Below are positions 8,360 to 17,000 of a stretch of 64,000 bases of DNA, piece after piece. Location of the stretch: contig DYFV01000014.1 in the NCBI GenBank assembly GCA_020725025.1, positions 1-64,000 on the forward strand, in the 5' to 3' direction. Within the stretch, counting starts at the first letter, position 1; every line of letters begins with the position of its first letter. The stretch comes from Azoarcus sp. (GTDB lineage Bacteria > Pseudomonadota > Gammaproteobacteria > Burkholderiales > Rhodocyclaceae). The position numbers were made by a program, and so were the translations under genes. The notes under the pieces were generated by a model, which was given only the letters and a program-made list of their open reading frames with translations, ran no database searches and was not told the origin of the DNA.

Positions 8360-10150
8360 ATGATCGACTACACCGCCCCGCTGCGCGACATGCAGTTCAT
8401 CCTGTCCGAGCTCGCCGGGCTCGACGAGATCGCGGCGCTTCCCGGCTGCGAGGAGGCCACGCCGGATCTCGTCGCCGCCATCCTGGAGGAGGCGGGCAAG
8501 TTCGCCGCCGGCGTGCTTGCGCCGATCAACCGCCAGGGCGATCTGCAGGGCTGCCGGCTCACCGCGGACGGTCGGGTGGTCACCCCCGACGGCTGGCAGG
8601 AGGCCTACGACCTGTTCAGGGAGTCGGGCTGGATCGGGCTCTCCGCACCGACCGAACACGGCGGCCAGGGCCTGCCCAAGCTGGTGTCCACCCCGGTGTG
8701 GGAGATGTGGTTCTCCACCAACATGGCCTTCACCATGCTGCCGCAACTGAACGTGAGCCAGGCCGAGGCGCTGCAGATCGCGGCGAGCGAGGACCAGAAG
8801 GCCACCTGGCTCGGGAAGGTGGTGAGCGGCGAGTGGGGCAGCACCATGAACCTCACCGAGCCCCAGGCCGGCTCCGATCTCGCCGCCACCCGCTGTCGCG
8901 CGGAGCCCGCGGGCGACGGCACCTACAAGCTCTTCGGCCAGAAGATCTTCATCTCCTACGGCGAGCACGAGCTCACCCCCAACATCGTGCACCTCGTGCT
9001 GGCGCGCCTGCCCGACGCGCCGGCGGGAGTGAAGGGCCTCTCGCTGTTCATCGTGCCCAAGTACCTGCTCGACGCGGACGGGAACCCCGGCGCGAAGAAC
9101 GACGTGCGCTGCATCGCCATCGAGCACAAGATGGGCATCCACGGCAGCCCCACCTGCACCATGAGCTACGGCGACGAGGGCGGGGCGACGGGCTGGCTGG
9201 TGGGCGAGCCCAACCGTGGGCTGGAGACCATGTTCATCATGATGAACGAGGCGCGCTTCGGCGTCGGTGTGCAGGGCGCGGGCCTTGCCGAGCGCGCCTA
9301 CCAGGCGGCGCTCGCCTACGCCCGCGAGCGGGTGCAGGGCCGCAATGCGCTCACCGGCGAGGCGGGGCTCCCCATCATCCATCACCCGGACGTGAAGCGG
9401 AACCTGCTCTCCATGCGCGCCCGCGTCATGGCGATGCGCGCCCTGCTCTATACCGCCGCGGGCTGGTTCGACGTCGCTCACCACCATCCGGACGCGGCCC
9501 AGGCCGACAAATGCCGCCGCTACGTCGATCTGCTGATGCCGGTCGCCAAGGGCTGGTGCACCGAGATCGGCAACGAGGTGTGCGACGACGCCATCCAGGT
9601 CTTCGGCGGGATGGGCTTCGTGGAGGAGACCGGCATCGCCCAGTATTTCCGCGACGCCCGCATCATCACCATCTACGAGGGCACCACCGGCATCCAGGCG
9701 AACGACCTCGTCGGGCGCAAGATCCTGCGCGAGGAGGGCGCGACCCTGCGCGAGCTCCTCGCCGACATCCGCGGCACCACCGCGCAGCTCGCCGAGGACC
9801 CGGTGCTGGTGTCGATCGGCGTGGATCTCTCCACGCACGCGGAAAACCTCGAGAGCGCGCTGGACTGGGTGCTCGCCAACGGCAAGGACAACCTCGCCGA
9901 CGTGCTCGCCGGCGCCGTGCCCTTCCTGCATCTGCTGGGCACCGTGGTCGGAGGCTGGCAGCTCGCCCGCGCCGCGCAGGCGGCCCAGCGGCGGTTGGCG
10001 GCCGGGGAGGGCGATGGGGCCTATCTCGCGAGCCTCGTCGAGCTCGCCCGCTTCTACATGGCCGGCATCGCCCCACGCGCGCTGGCCCATGCCGAAACGG
10101 TGCGCGAGGCGGGCGGTCCGGTGTCGCGCTTTTCCGAGGCGGCCTTCTAG
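8360..10150 (+). CDS. Acyl-CoA dehydrogenase (DmdC/large ACAD family)
   Basis: A 596-aa FAD-dependent acyl-CoA dehydrogenase of the long family that includes 3-methylmercaptopropionyl-CoA dehydrogenase. The N-terminal helical domain is followed by the TxPxAGSD-type flavin motif (NLTEPQAGSDLAAT), the catalytic glutamate in ITIYEGTTGIQ (near residue 440) and an extra C-terminal helical domain. It would introduce the alpha-beta double bond in a saturated acyl-CoA such as a phenylpropionyl-CoA. ATG at 8360 follows GAGGAGGCC. It is the last gene of the operon before the terminator at 10219. Confidence 0.9.
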   Translation: MIDYTAPLRDMQFILSELAGLDEIAALPGCEEATPDLVAAILEEAGKFAAGVLAPINRQGDLQGCRLTADGRVVTPDGWQEAYDLFRESGWIGLSAPTEHGGQGLPKLVSTPVWEMWFSTNMAFTMLPQLNVSQAEALQIAASEDQKATWLGKVVSGEWGSTMNLTEPQAGSDLAATRCRAEPAGDGTYKLFGQKIFISYGEHELTPNIVHLVLARLPDAPAGVKGLSLFIVPKYLLDADGNPGAKNDVRCIAIEHKMGIHGSPTCTMSYGDEGGATGWLVGEPNRGLETMFIMMNEARFGVGVQGAGLAERAYQAALAYARERVQGRNALTGEAGLPIIHHPDVKRNLLSMRARVMAMRALLYTAAGWFDVAHHHPDAAQADKCRRYVDLLMPVAKGWCTEIGNEVCDDAIQVFGGMGFVEETGIAQYFRDARIITIYEGTTGIQANDLVGRKILREEGATLRELLADIRGTTAQLAEDPVLVSIGVDLSTHAENLESALDWVLANGKDNLADVLAGAVPFLHLLGTVVGGWQLARAAQAAQRRLAAGEGDGAYLASLVELARFYMAGIAPRALAHAETVREAGGPVSRFSEAAF

Positions 10151-10218
10151 ACGATCGGGTTCTCCCTGCGGCGGGCGCCGGCGTCTCCTCTCATTCAGTG
10201 CCCGTCGCTTCCCCCCTG

Positions 10219-10258
10219 CCCAGCCCCGCTGTCCGCGGTGGGGCTGGGTTCTTTTTTT
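10219..10258 (+). terminator. Rho-independent terminator of the catabolic operon
   Basis: A 9-bp GC stem (10219-10227 with 10240-10248, CCCAGCCCC/GGGGCTGGG), a 12-nt loop and a downstream TTCTTTTTTT run. It lies 69 bp after the acyl-CoA dehydrogenase stop and ends the co-directional run that began upstream of the window. Confidence 0.9.
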
Positions 10259-10321
10259 CGGGGGTAGAATCCGTGCCTTTCGGCCCATCGGTGCCGTAAT
10301 CGCTTCCAGACAAGATCCTCC

Positions 10322-11392
10322 ATGCGCATCGAACACATCCGCCAGCGGCTCCGCGCGCTGGGCGCCAAACCCGGCCACGAGCAGCGCGTGCTGCAGAACT
10401 GGGTGATGGCCCTGCCGCAGGACGCCGAGCGCCGCTGGCACGAGGACTTCCTGCCGCTGGCGGTCCGAGAGGACCTGCCCGGGCTCGCCGGCGAGCTCGC
10501 GTCGCTCGCGCGGCTGCGCTCCGAGCATCCGGGCGAGGACGGCTCGGCGCGGCTCCTCGTGGGGCTCGCCGACGGGCAGACGGTGGAGAGCGTGCTGCTG
10601 CCGCGGGACGGCCTGTGCGTGTCGACCCAGGTCGGCTGCGCGGTCGGCTGCAGCTTCTGCATGACCGGCAAGGGCGGGCTGCTGCGCCAGCTGGGCAGCG
10701 CCGAGATCGTCGCCCAGGTGGCGCTCGCGCGCAGCCGCCGCGCGGTGCGCAAGGTGGTGTTCATGGGCATGGGCGAGCCGTCCCACAACATGGACAACGT
10801 GCTCGAGGCGATCGACCTGCTCGGCACCGTGGGCGGCATCGCCCACAAGAATCTCGTCTTCTCCACCGTCGGGGACCACCGGGTGTTCGAGCGCCTGCCC
10901 CAGGGCGAGGTGAAGCCGGCGCTCGCCCTGTCGCTGCACTCGACCCGCGCCGACCTGCGCGCCGAGCTGATGCCCAACGCACCGCGCATCGATCCGGAGG
11001 AGCTGGTCGCCCTGGCGGATGCGTACTCCCGTGCCACCAGCTACCCGATCCAGTACCAGTGGACCCTGATCGAGGGCGTGAACGACACCGAGGAGGAGCT
11101 GGACGCCATCGTGCGCCTGCTGCGCGGCAAGTACGCGGTGATGAACATGATTCCCTACAACACGGTGGAGGGGCTGGCCTACCGTCGTCCGTCCCGGGAG
11201 CGCGCCGCGGAGATCGCCCGCTCGCTGCACCGGCGCGGGGTGCTCACCAAGCTGCGCCAGTCGGCGGGCCAGGACGTTGACGCCGGCTGCGGCCAGCTCA
11301 GGGCGCGGGAGACTGCGGCGAGGCTGCGACGCCCGCCCGGGCACCGTCCGGTCGTGCTGCTCGCGAGCCGGGACGGCGCTCCGCAGGGCTAG
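10322..11392 (+). CDS. rlmN: RlmN/Cfr-family radical SAM RNA methyltransferase (short paralogue)
   Basis: A 356-aa radical-SAM protein of the dual-specificity 23S rRNA A2503 / tRNA methyltransferase family. The cluster motif CAVGCSFC (Cys106, 110, 113), the methyl-carrying Cys in GLCVSTQ (Cys99) and the C-terminal catalytic Cys in DAGCGQLR (near 323) are all present, so it looks active. GMGEPSHNMDNV and PYNTVEG are also family motifs. The N-terminal domain is shorter than in E. coli RlmN and lacks its long helix-rich start, so this may be the second paralogue common in betaproteobacteria. The last about 30 codons overlap the convergent glycosyltransferase gene by 95 bp. Confidence 0.85.
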   Translation: MRIEHIRQRLRALGAKPGHEQRVLQNWVMALPQDAERRWHEDFLPLAVREDLPGLAGELASLARLRSEHPGEDGSARLLVGLADGQTVESVLLPRDGLCVSTQVGCAVGCSFCMTGKGGLLRQLGSAEIVAQVALARSRRAVRKVVFMGMGEPSHNMDNVLEAIDLLGTVGGIAHKNLVFSTVGDHRVFERLPQGEVKPALALSLHSTRADLRAELMPNAPRIDPEELVALADAYSRATSYPIQYQWTLIEGVNDTEEELDAIVRLLRGKYAVMNMIPYNTVEGLAYRRPSRERAAEIARSLHRRGVLTKLRQSAGQDVDAGCGQLRARETAARLRRPPGHRPVVLLASRDGAPQG

Positions 11393-12461
11393 CACCGACG
11401 GTCTCGGTCGGCGCGGTCCGCCACAGGTCCAGGGCCGCTTCGATCGCCTCCTCCGGCCGGATATCCGCCACGAAGGAGGCGTCGTGCCCGCAGCGCCGCT
11501 CGATGGTATTCACCCCGCACTCCGGACACACGAGGCGCCAGGAGATCAGCGGCCGGTGGCGGGCGCGGCCGGTGGGGCCGGCGTTGATGAGGTTGCCGCA
11601 CCAGTAGATGCCGACCGTGGCGGCGCCCACCGCGCGCCCGAGGTGCAGCGGGCCCGAGTCGTTGGCGACGATCAGCCGGGCGCGCGCGAGCACGCCGGTG
11701 AGCCGGGAGAGGGTGCAGTCGGCGCCGAGGTCTACGACGGGATGGCGCATGCGTCCGGTCAATTCGACGAGCTGCTCGCGCTCGTCGGCCATGGCGTTGA
11801 CCGCAACGGCCGCGCCCGCCTCCGCCAGCGCGTCGCCCACCGCCGCGAAGCCCTCGACCGGCCAGCGCCGGCGTGGGTCGGTGGCGCCGAGGTGCAGCAC
11901 CGCGACCGGCTTGTCCCCGGGCAGGACGGCGCGGGCGGCCGCGCGGTCCGCGCCGGTCACCACCATCTGGGGCTCCCAATTCACCGGCCGGACCCCGGCG
12001 AGCGCCACCACCTCGAGGTAGCGGAAGACCTCGGGCTGGTAGTAGACGTAGGGGATCCAATAGTCGAGGGGCTCGGCCTCGGCCGAGCGCAGGCCGAAGG
12101 TGAGCCGTGCGCCCAGCCGCTTGGCGAAGGGGTTGGACCAGCGCCCGCCGCCGTGCAACTGGAAGGCGAGGTCGAAGCGCTCCGCGCGCATCGCGCGGAA
12201 GAAGACCTCCAGCTCGGCAGCGTCTTCCCGGGCGTTTTCCGGTGCACCCAGGCCCCGGGCGACGGGGAGCGCGACGACCCGGTCGACCGGACCCGGCCGG
12301 CCGGTGAGATAGTCCCGATGCCACTGCTTGCCCAGCAGCACGATCTCGGCGGCGGGGAAGCTCGCGCGCAGCGCGTCCAGAGCGGGCAGGGAAAAGACGT
12401 AGTCCCCGATGCCGTTGGCGCGGACCACCGCGATCTTGCGAACCGTTCCGATCTTCTCCAT
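11298..12461 (-). CDS. Glycosyltransferase family 9 (heptosyltransferase-like) protein
   Basis: A 387-aa GT-B protein of the ADP-heptose:LPS heptosyltransferase family (GT9). The N-terminus RKIAVVRANGIGDYVFSLPAL is the classical GT9 start, and VANDSGPLHLGRAVGA is the donor-binding motif. The C-terminal cysteine-containing stretch (CPECGVNTIERRCGHDA) is seen in many family members. It would act at the inner membrane on LPS core or another surface glycan. I chose ATG at 12461 because the in-frame upstream residues have no family similarity. The final residues, rich in Ala, Arg and Pro, overlap the 3' end of the convergent methyltransferase gene. Confidence 0.85.
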   Translation of the reverse strand: MEKIGTVRKIAVVRANGIGDYVFSLPALDALRASFPAAEIVLLGKQWHRDYLTGRPGPVDRVVALPVARGLGAPENAREDAAELEVFFRAMRAERFDLAFQLHGGGRWSNPFAKRLGARLTFGLRSAEAEPLDYWIPYVYYQPEVFRYLEVVALAGVRPVNWEPQMVVTGADRAAARAVLPGDKPVAVLHLGATDPRRRWPVEGFAAVGDALAEAGAAVAVNAMADEREQLVELTGRMRHPVVDLGADCTLSRLTGVLARARLIVANDSGPLHLGRAVGAATVGIYWCGNLINAGPTGRARHRPLISWRLVCPECGVNTIERRCGHDASFVADIRPEEAIEAALDLWRTAPTETVGASPAERRPGSRAARPDGARAGVAASPQSPAP

Positions 12462-12604
12462 GGCGTCACTCCCGTCTGCGTGTCCTGCCGAAGCGGCAGT
12501 CACCGGTCGGCGGGAGCAAGATCCGAACCGCGGGGCCGCTGCGGGTCCGTCGCGCGGGAGCCGCACTTGCTTCATCGCAGCCGCTTGCCGTGGGAAGGAG
12601 CCAC

Positions 12605-13117
12605 ATGAAACAACGGAACGATGTGCCCCCCGAACCGCCGCAAATCCCGCGCCGTTTGTCTTTCGGCGCGACCCAGCTGGTCGGGATCCCGCTGCTGCTG
12701 GCGCTGCCCCTTCTGGCGCTCTTCGGCGCGTTCGGAATCACCGGTGGAGAAGTGATGCTGAGCGGGCCGGGCCTGGAGGTGCGCGTGAGCTACCCCGAGC
12801 GCTTCCGCTACAAGACGATCCATCCGCTCGACATTCACGTGCGCAACACCGGCGCCGCGCTGCTGCCGCGCGTGCTCGTGTCCGTCGATCGCGCCTATCT
12901 GTCCGCCTTCTCGGAGGCGCGGTTCACGCCCGAGGCAAAGGCGGTCACCGAGCGGGGTTTCCTGATCGAGCTTGGCGACATCCCGCCGGGCGGCGAAAGT
13001 CATGTGACCGGGTCGGTGCAGGCGGAGGCATATGGGCGCCACCGTGGCACCGTGAGCATCGCCACCGATGCCGGAGCCAGGCTCGAAGCGAAACTCTCGA
13101 CGATCGTCTTTCCCTGA
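12605..13117 (+). CDS. Hypothetical single-pass membrane protein
   Basis: A 170-aa protein of unknown function. ATG at 12605 follows GGGAAGGAG; a GTG 15 bp upstream is in frame but overlaps that ribosome binding site. One hydrophobic helix (about residues 25-46, LVGIPLLLALPLLALFGAFG) is followed by a soluble region rich in beta-strand pattern (GLEVRVSYPERFRYKT, LDIHVRNTGAALLPRVLVSV), suggesting an immunoglobulin-like periplasmic domain. It lies 17 bp before a DUF421 membrane protein gene on the same strand, so the two are probably co-transcribed. I do not recognise the family. Confidence 0.65.
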   Translation: MKQRNDVPPEPPQIPRRLSFGATQLVGIPLLLALPLLALFGAFGITGGEVMLSGPGLEVRVSYPERFRYKTIHPLDIHVRNTGAALLPRVLVSVDRAYLSAFSEARFTPEAKAVTERGFLIELGDIPPGGESHVTGSVQAEAYGRHRGTVSIATDAGARLEAKLSTIVFP

Positions 13118-13134
13118 GGGGGAGGTCCGGCCGC

Positions 13135-13626
13135 ATGGAAACCGTCCTCCGCGTGTTCGTCATCTATCTGTTCGTGATGGTCGGCCTGCGCGTGCTCGGC
13201 AAGCGCGAATTCGGACAGCTCTCTCCTCTCGAGCTCGTGAGCCTGCTGATGATCCCCGAGATCGTCTCTCAGGCGCTGGTGGGCGAGGACTTCTCGGTCG
13301 TCAATGCGCTCGTCGGGGTCGCTACGCTGCTGATCCTGGTGTTCGCCACATCGGTCGTCACGCAGCGCTTCTCGAGCCTCGAATCCTTCGTGCTGGGCTC
13401 GCCTACGGTGGTGGTGCACCACGGGCAGTTCGTGGAGCAGGCCATGAACCGCATGCGCATCACGCCCGACGAGGTGTTCTCGGAGATGCGCAAGTCGGGG
13501 CTGGAGACCCTGGCTCAGGTCAAATGGGCCGTGCTCGAGCCGGACGGAAAGATCTCCATCGTGCCGGAGGAGCCGCTGCGCCGTAACGTGAATGCGCGCG
13601 GCACGGAGAAGGATCTTCAGACCTGA
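13135..13626 (+). CDS. DUF421 (YetF-like) membrane protein
   Basis: A 163-aa protein with about three N-terminal transmembrane helices (VFVIYLFVMVGLRVLG, LVSLLMIPEIVSQAL, VVNALVGVATLLILVFATSVV) and a cytoplasmic DUF421 domain. The conserved GKREFGQLSPLELV motif lies in the first loop, and PTVVVHHGQFVEQAMNRMRI with DEVFSEMRKSGLETL lies in the soluble part. This matches the YetF/YdfR family, whose function is unknown. GGGGGAGG precedes ATG at 13135. It probably forms an operon with the single-pass protein upstream. Confidence 0.85.
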   Translation: METVLRVFVIYLFVMVGLRVLGKREFGQLSPLELVSLLMIPEIVSQALVGEDFSVVNALVGVATLLILVFATSVVTQRFSSLESFVLGSPTVVVHHGQFVEQAMNRMRITPDEVFSEMRKSGLETLAQVKWAVLEPDGKISIVPEEPLRRNVNARGTEKDLQT

Positions 13627-13786
13627 GGCGATGCGCGCCGCGGCATGCTGCAAGTTCTACAGCGTCGGGTAAGAAACGGCACGGGGATGTCGCGCAAATA
13701 CCCATTCTTCCGGAATGCGTATCCCGATCCACGGTGCGAGGATGGCGGCCGGAACTACCGCCCCCGAACCCGACAGAGCCCGAAAA

Positions 13787-14029
13787 ATGACCATCCAGCT
13801 CATCGCCCTCGTACCCACGGATGGCGCCGCCCGAACCTTCACCCTGGGTTTCGACAACCCCGGTCCGGTCTGTCGCTTCCTCGACGAGCTGGTTCGCCAG
13901 GTTCCCACGCCCTCGGTGCTCGCCCTGGCCGTCGACGGACAACCCGTCGCCTGGCGGCGCGGCGTCGACGGGGTCGTCATCGAGGGGCCGCTCGGGTACG
14001 AGGCGCAGCGCGATCGGGGGCCGGGCTAG
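13787..14029 (+). CDS. Small hypothetical protein
   Basis: An 80-aa protein beginning MTIQLIALVPTDGAARTF and predicted soluble with mixed alpha/beta pattern (LDELVRQVPTPSVLALAVDG). I do not recognise it. ATG at 13787 has only a weak upstream purine stretch; an in-frame ATG at 13715 would add 24 residues. It lies between the DUF421 gene and the convergent sensor gene that ends at 14055. Codon usage is like the neighbours, which supports a real gene, but evidence is limited. Confidence 0.45.
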   Translation: MTIQLIALVPTDGAARTFTLGFDNPGPVCRFLDELVRQVPTPSVLALAVDGQPVAWRRGVDGVVIEGPLGYEAQRDRGPG

Positions 14030-14054
14030 CGCGGCGATGTCGACCGCAGACCGT

Positions 14055-17000
14055 TCAGGCCGCCATGCGGTGGCGACACCAGTCCTCGAAGGCGTCGGCG
14101 GCCACCGGCGGACACAGATAGTAGCCCTGCACGCGGGGGCAGTGCCGCTCGCGCAGGTGCGCCAGTACCTCGGCCGACTCGATGCCTTCCGCTACCACCG
14201 GCAGGCCGAGTGCACCGCCGATGGCGACGATGGCGTCCACCACCGCCATGCTGGCCGGCTCGGTGACGAGCGTCCGCGCGAACGCGTGGTCGATCTTGAT
14301 GCCGTCCAGGGGCAGCCTTCCCAGGTGGCTCAGGCTCGAGTGGCCCTTGCCGAAGTTGTCCAGTACGATCTGCAGGCCCATCCGCTTCATCGCCCGCATG
14401 GTGGCGATGACTTCGTCGGTGTTCTTGAGCAGCGCCGTCTCGCTGAGCTCGATCTGGATGGAATGCGGGTCGACGGCGCATTCGCGGAGCGCTTGGGCGA
14501 TCGCCTGCGGCATTCGCTCGCGCCGCAACTGGTGGGGCGAGACGTTGATCGACAGCGTCAGGCCGGGCAGGCCGAGATCCAGCCACTGGCGCGCTTGTTC
14601 GAACGCCTTGCGGAACAGCCAGGCGCCGAGCTCGTCGATCATGCCGCTCGCCTCTGCAACGGGGATGAAGTCGTCCGGACCGATACCGGTCGCCGGCCAG
14701 CGGGCCAACGCCTCGGCACCGACCAGCGCGCCGCTCGAAGCGTCCACGATCGGCTGGTAATGGAGCGCGAATTCGCCGTGCTTCAAGCCATCGCGCAGGC
14801 GTCCCTCGATGTGCTGCGCGAGCGCCGCGCGCCCGTTCAGCTGCGGCAGGTAGAACTGGAAGCCGCCCCGACCGCTTTCGCTTTCCTTGGCGTGATACAT
14901 CGCCATGTCGGCATTCGTCACCAGGGTGTCGATGTCCGCGCCGTCGTCGGGAAAGAGGGCGATACCGATGCTGGGCGTGCTGCGCAACTCGAGTCCGTCG
15001 ACGAGGTAGGGCCGGCCGAGGCTGTCCGTCAGATGGCGCGCGGCGCGCGCCGCGTCGGCTGCGTCCTGGATGTGGGAGAGGACCACGAGGAACTCGTCGC
15101 CGCCGATGCGTCCGACCGCATCCTCGGCGCGCACGCCGGACTTCAGGCGTTGCGCGATCTCCTTCAGCACCTCGTCGCCGATCTCGTGCCCGTAGGTGTC
15201 GTTGATGGGCTTGAAACGGTCCATGTCGATGAAGAGCACCGCTACCTGGCACCCGCTGCGCCGGGCGGCGGCGAGCAGGCGCTCGGCGAGCTCGTAGCTC
15301 AGCCCGCGGTTGGGCAGGCCGGTCAGGATGTCGTGTTGCGCGAGCTCTACCGCCTGTTTCCGCAGACGGGCGATCTCGAGATGGGTCTGCACGCGTGCGC
15401 GCAGCTCGCGTGCACCGAACGGTTTCACCAGGTAATCGTCGGCACCCGCCTCGAGGCCCTCGACCCGGGCCTCCTCGCCAGCGCGGGCCGACAGCATGAT
15501 CACCGGCAGTGAGCGCGTGCGCTCGTCGGCCCGCAAGGCGGCGAGCAGGCCGAAGCCGTCGAGCCCGGGCATCATCACGTCGGTGAGCACGAGGTCGGGC
15601 AGCTCGCGTCGGATCGCCTCGAGGGCCTGGGCGCCGTCGGCCACCGCCTCCACCCGCCACCGCGGCGTGAGCAGCGCCTGTACGTAGCGGCGCATGTCGG
15701 CGTTGTCGTCGGCGAGCAGGACGCGGGCACCGCTTTCCGCTTCCCCACGAGGGGATGACTCCGGCACGTCGGTAAGCGGCACGATGGCCGCGGGGGACGG
15801 CTCGGGCAGCCAGTGCAGCGCTTCCTCGACGAAGGCGCGCGCATCGATTGCCGTGGACGCCAGCGTCGGCTGCACGCCGATCCGCTCGGCCGGCAGATGG
15901 GCCGTGCCGCAGGGCACGGTCACGGTAAACGTCGTCCCCTCGCCGGGCGTGCTGTCGACGCGGATCGTGCCGCCATGCAGCTTCACCAGCTCGTTCACCA
16001 GTGCGAGGCCGATGCCGCTGCCTTCGTAGGTTCGGCTGCGCGCGTTCGGCACCCGGTGAAAGCGCTCGAAGAGCCGCGGCAGGTGCTCGGCGGGCACGCC
16101 GATGCCCGTGTCCGAGACGGTGAGCACGGCCGCACCGTTCTCCCCGTGCAGGCGCACCGCGATCCGGCCTGAGAAGGTGAACTTGAAGGCGTTCGAGGCG
16201 AGGTTCAGGACGATCTTCTCCCACATGTCCGGGGCGACGTACACCGGCTCGGGCTGGGGCGGACAGTCGACCACGAGCTCGAGCCCCGCGCGCTCCACGG
16301 CGGACCGGAACATGCTCGCGAGCTCCGCGGTGTAGGTGGCGAGGTCGGTCGGCAGGTAGGTGGCCTGCGCCCGGCCGGCCTCGATGCGCGCGAAGTCGAG
16401 CAGCGAGTTGACCAGCTTGATCAGCCGCAGCCCATTGCGGTGTGCGGCGTCCAGCCGCTCCCGGTCGTAGTCCGCCAGGACCCGGCTGGTGTCGTAGAGC
16501 ACTTCCTCGAGCGGACCCAGCATCAGCGTGAGCGGCGTGCGGAATTCGTGGCTGACGTTGGAGAAGAAGACCGTCTTGGCCCGGTCGATCTCCGCCAGTG
16601 CCTCGGCGCGTTCGCGCTCGAGCTCGATGGTGCGTGCGCTGGAGAGCGCCGCGCCGATCGCGTCCGACAGCATGCGGTAGAAGTCGCGGTAGGCGTCGTC
16701 CAGGGCCCGGCGCGTGCTGATGCCGGCGATGAGCACCGCCACCGGGTCCTCCATCCCGGAAAGCGTGATCGGCACCAGAATCGCGCTTCGCAACGTTTCG
16801 GGGTAAGGGCCGCAAGTGAGCGGACCGAAGCGCTGCGAGAGGCGCTCGTCCACCTTGACCCGGCCGGATGCGAGGACACGCGCGAGCGGCCAGGATCGCT
16901 CGTCGCCGGAGTCGATATCGATCGATGCCGGCGCTGCCGGCGTTCCGGGCTCGAGTCCGATCGAGCCGGCCAGCCGCGCCCGCTTGCGCTCGGCGTCCGG

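Noticed and set aside
8300-11395. A 1031-codon minus-strand open frame opposite the acyl-CoA dehydrogenase and rlmN genes
   Set aside because: Antisense shadow: no domain, biased Arg/His/Ala/Gly composition, and it runs across a strong plus-strand terminator.
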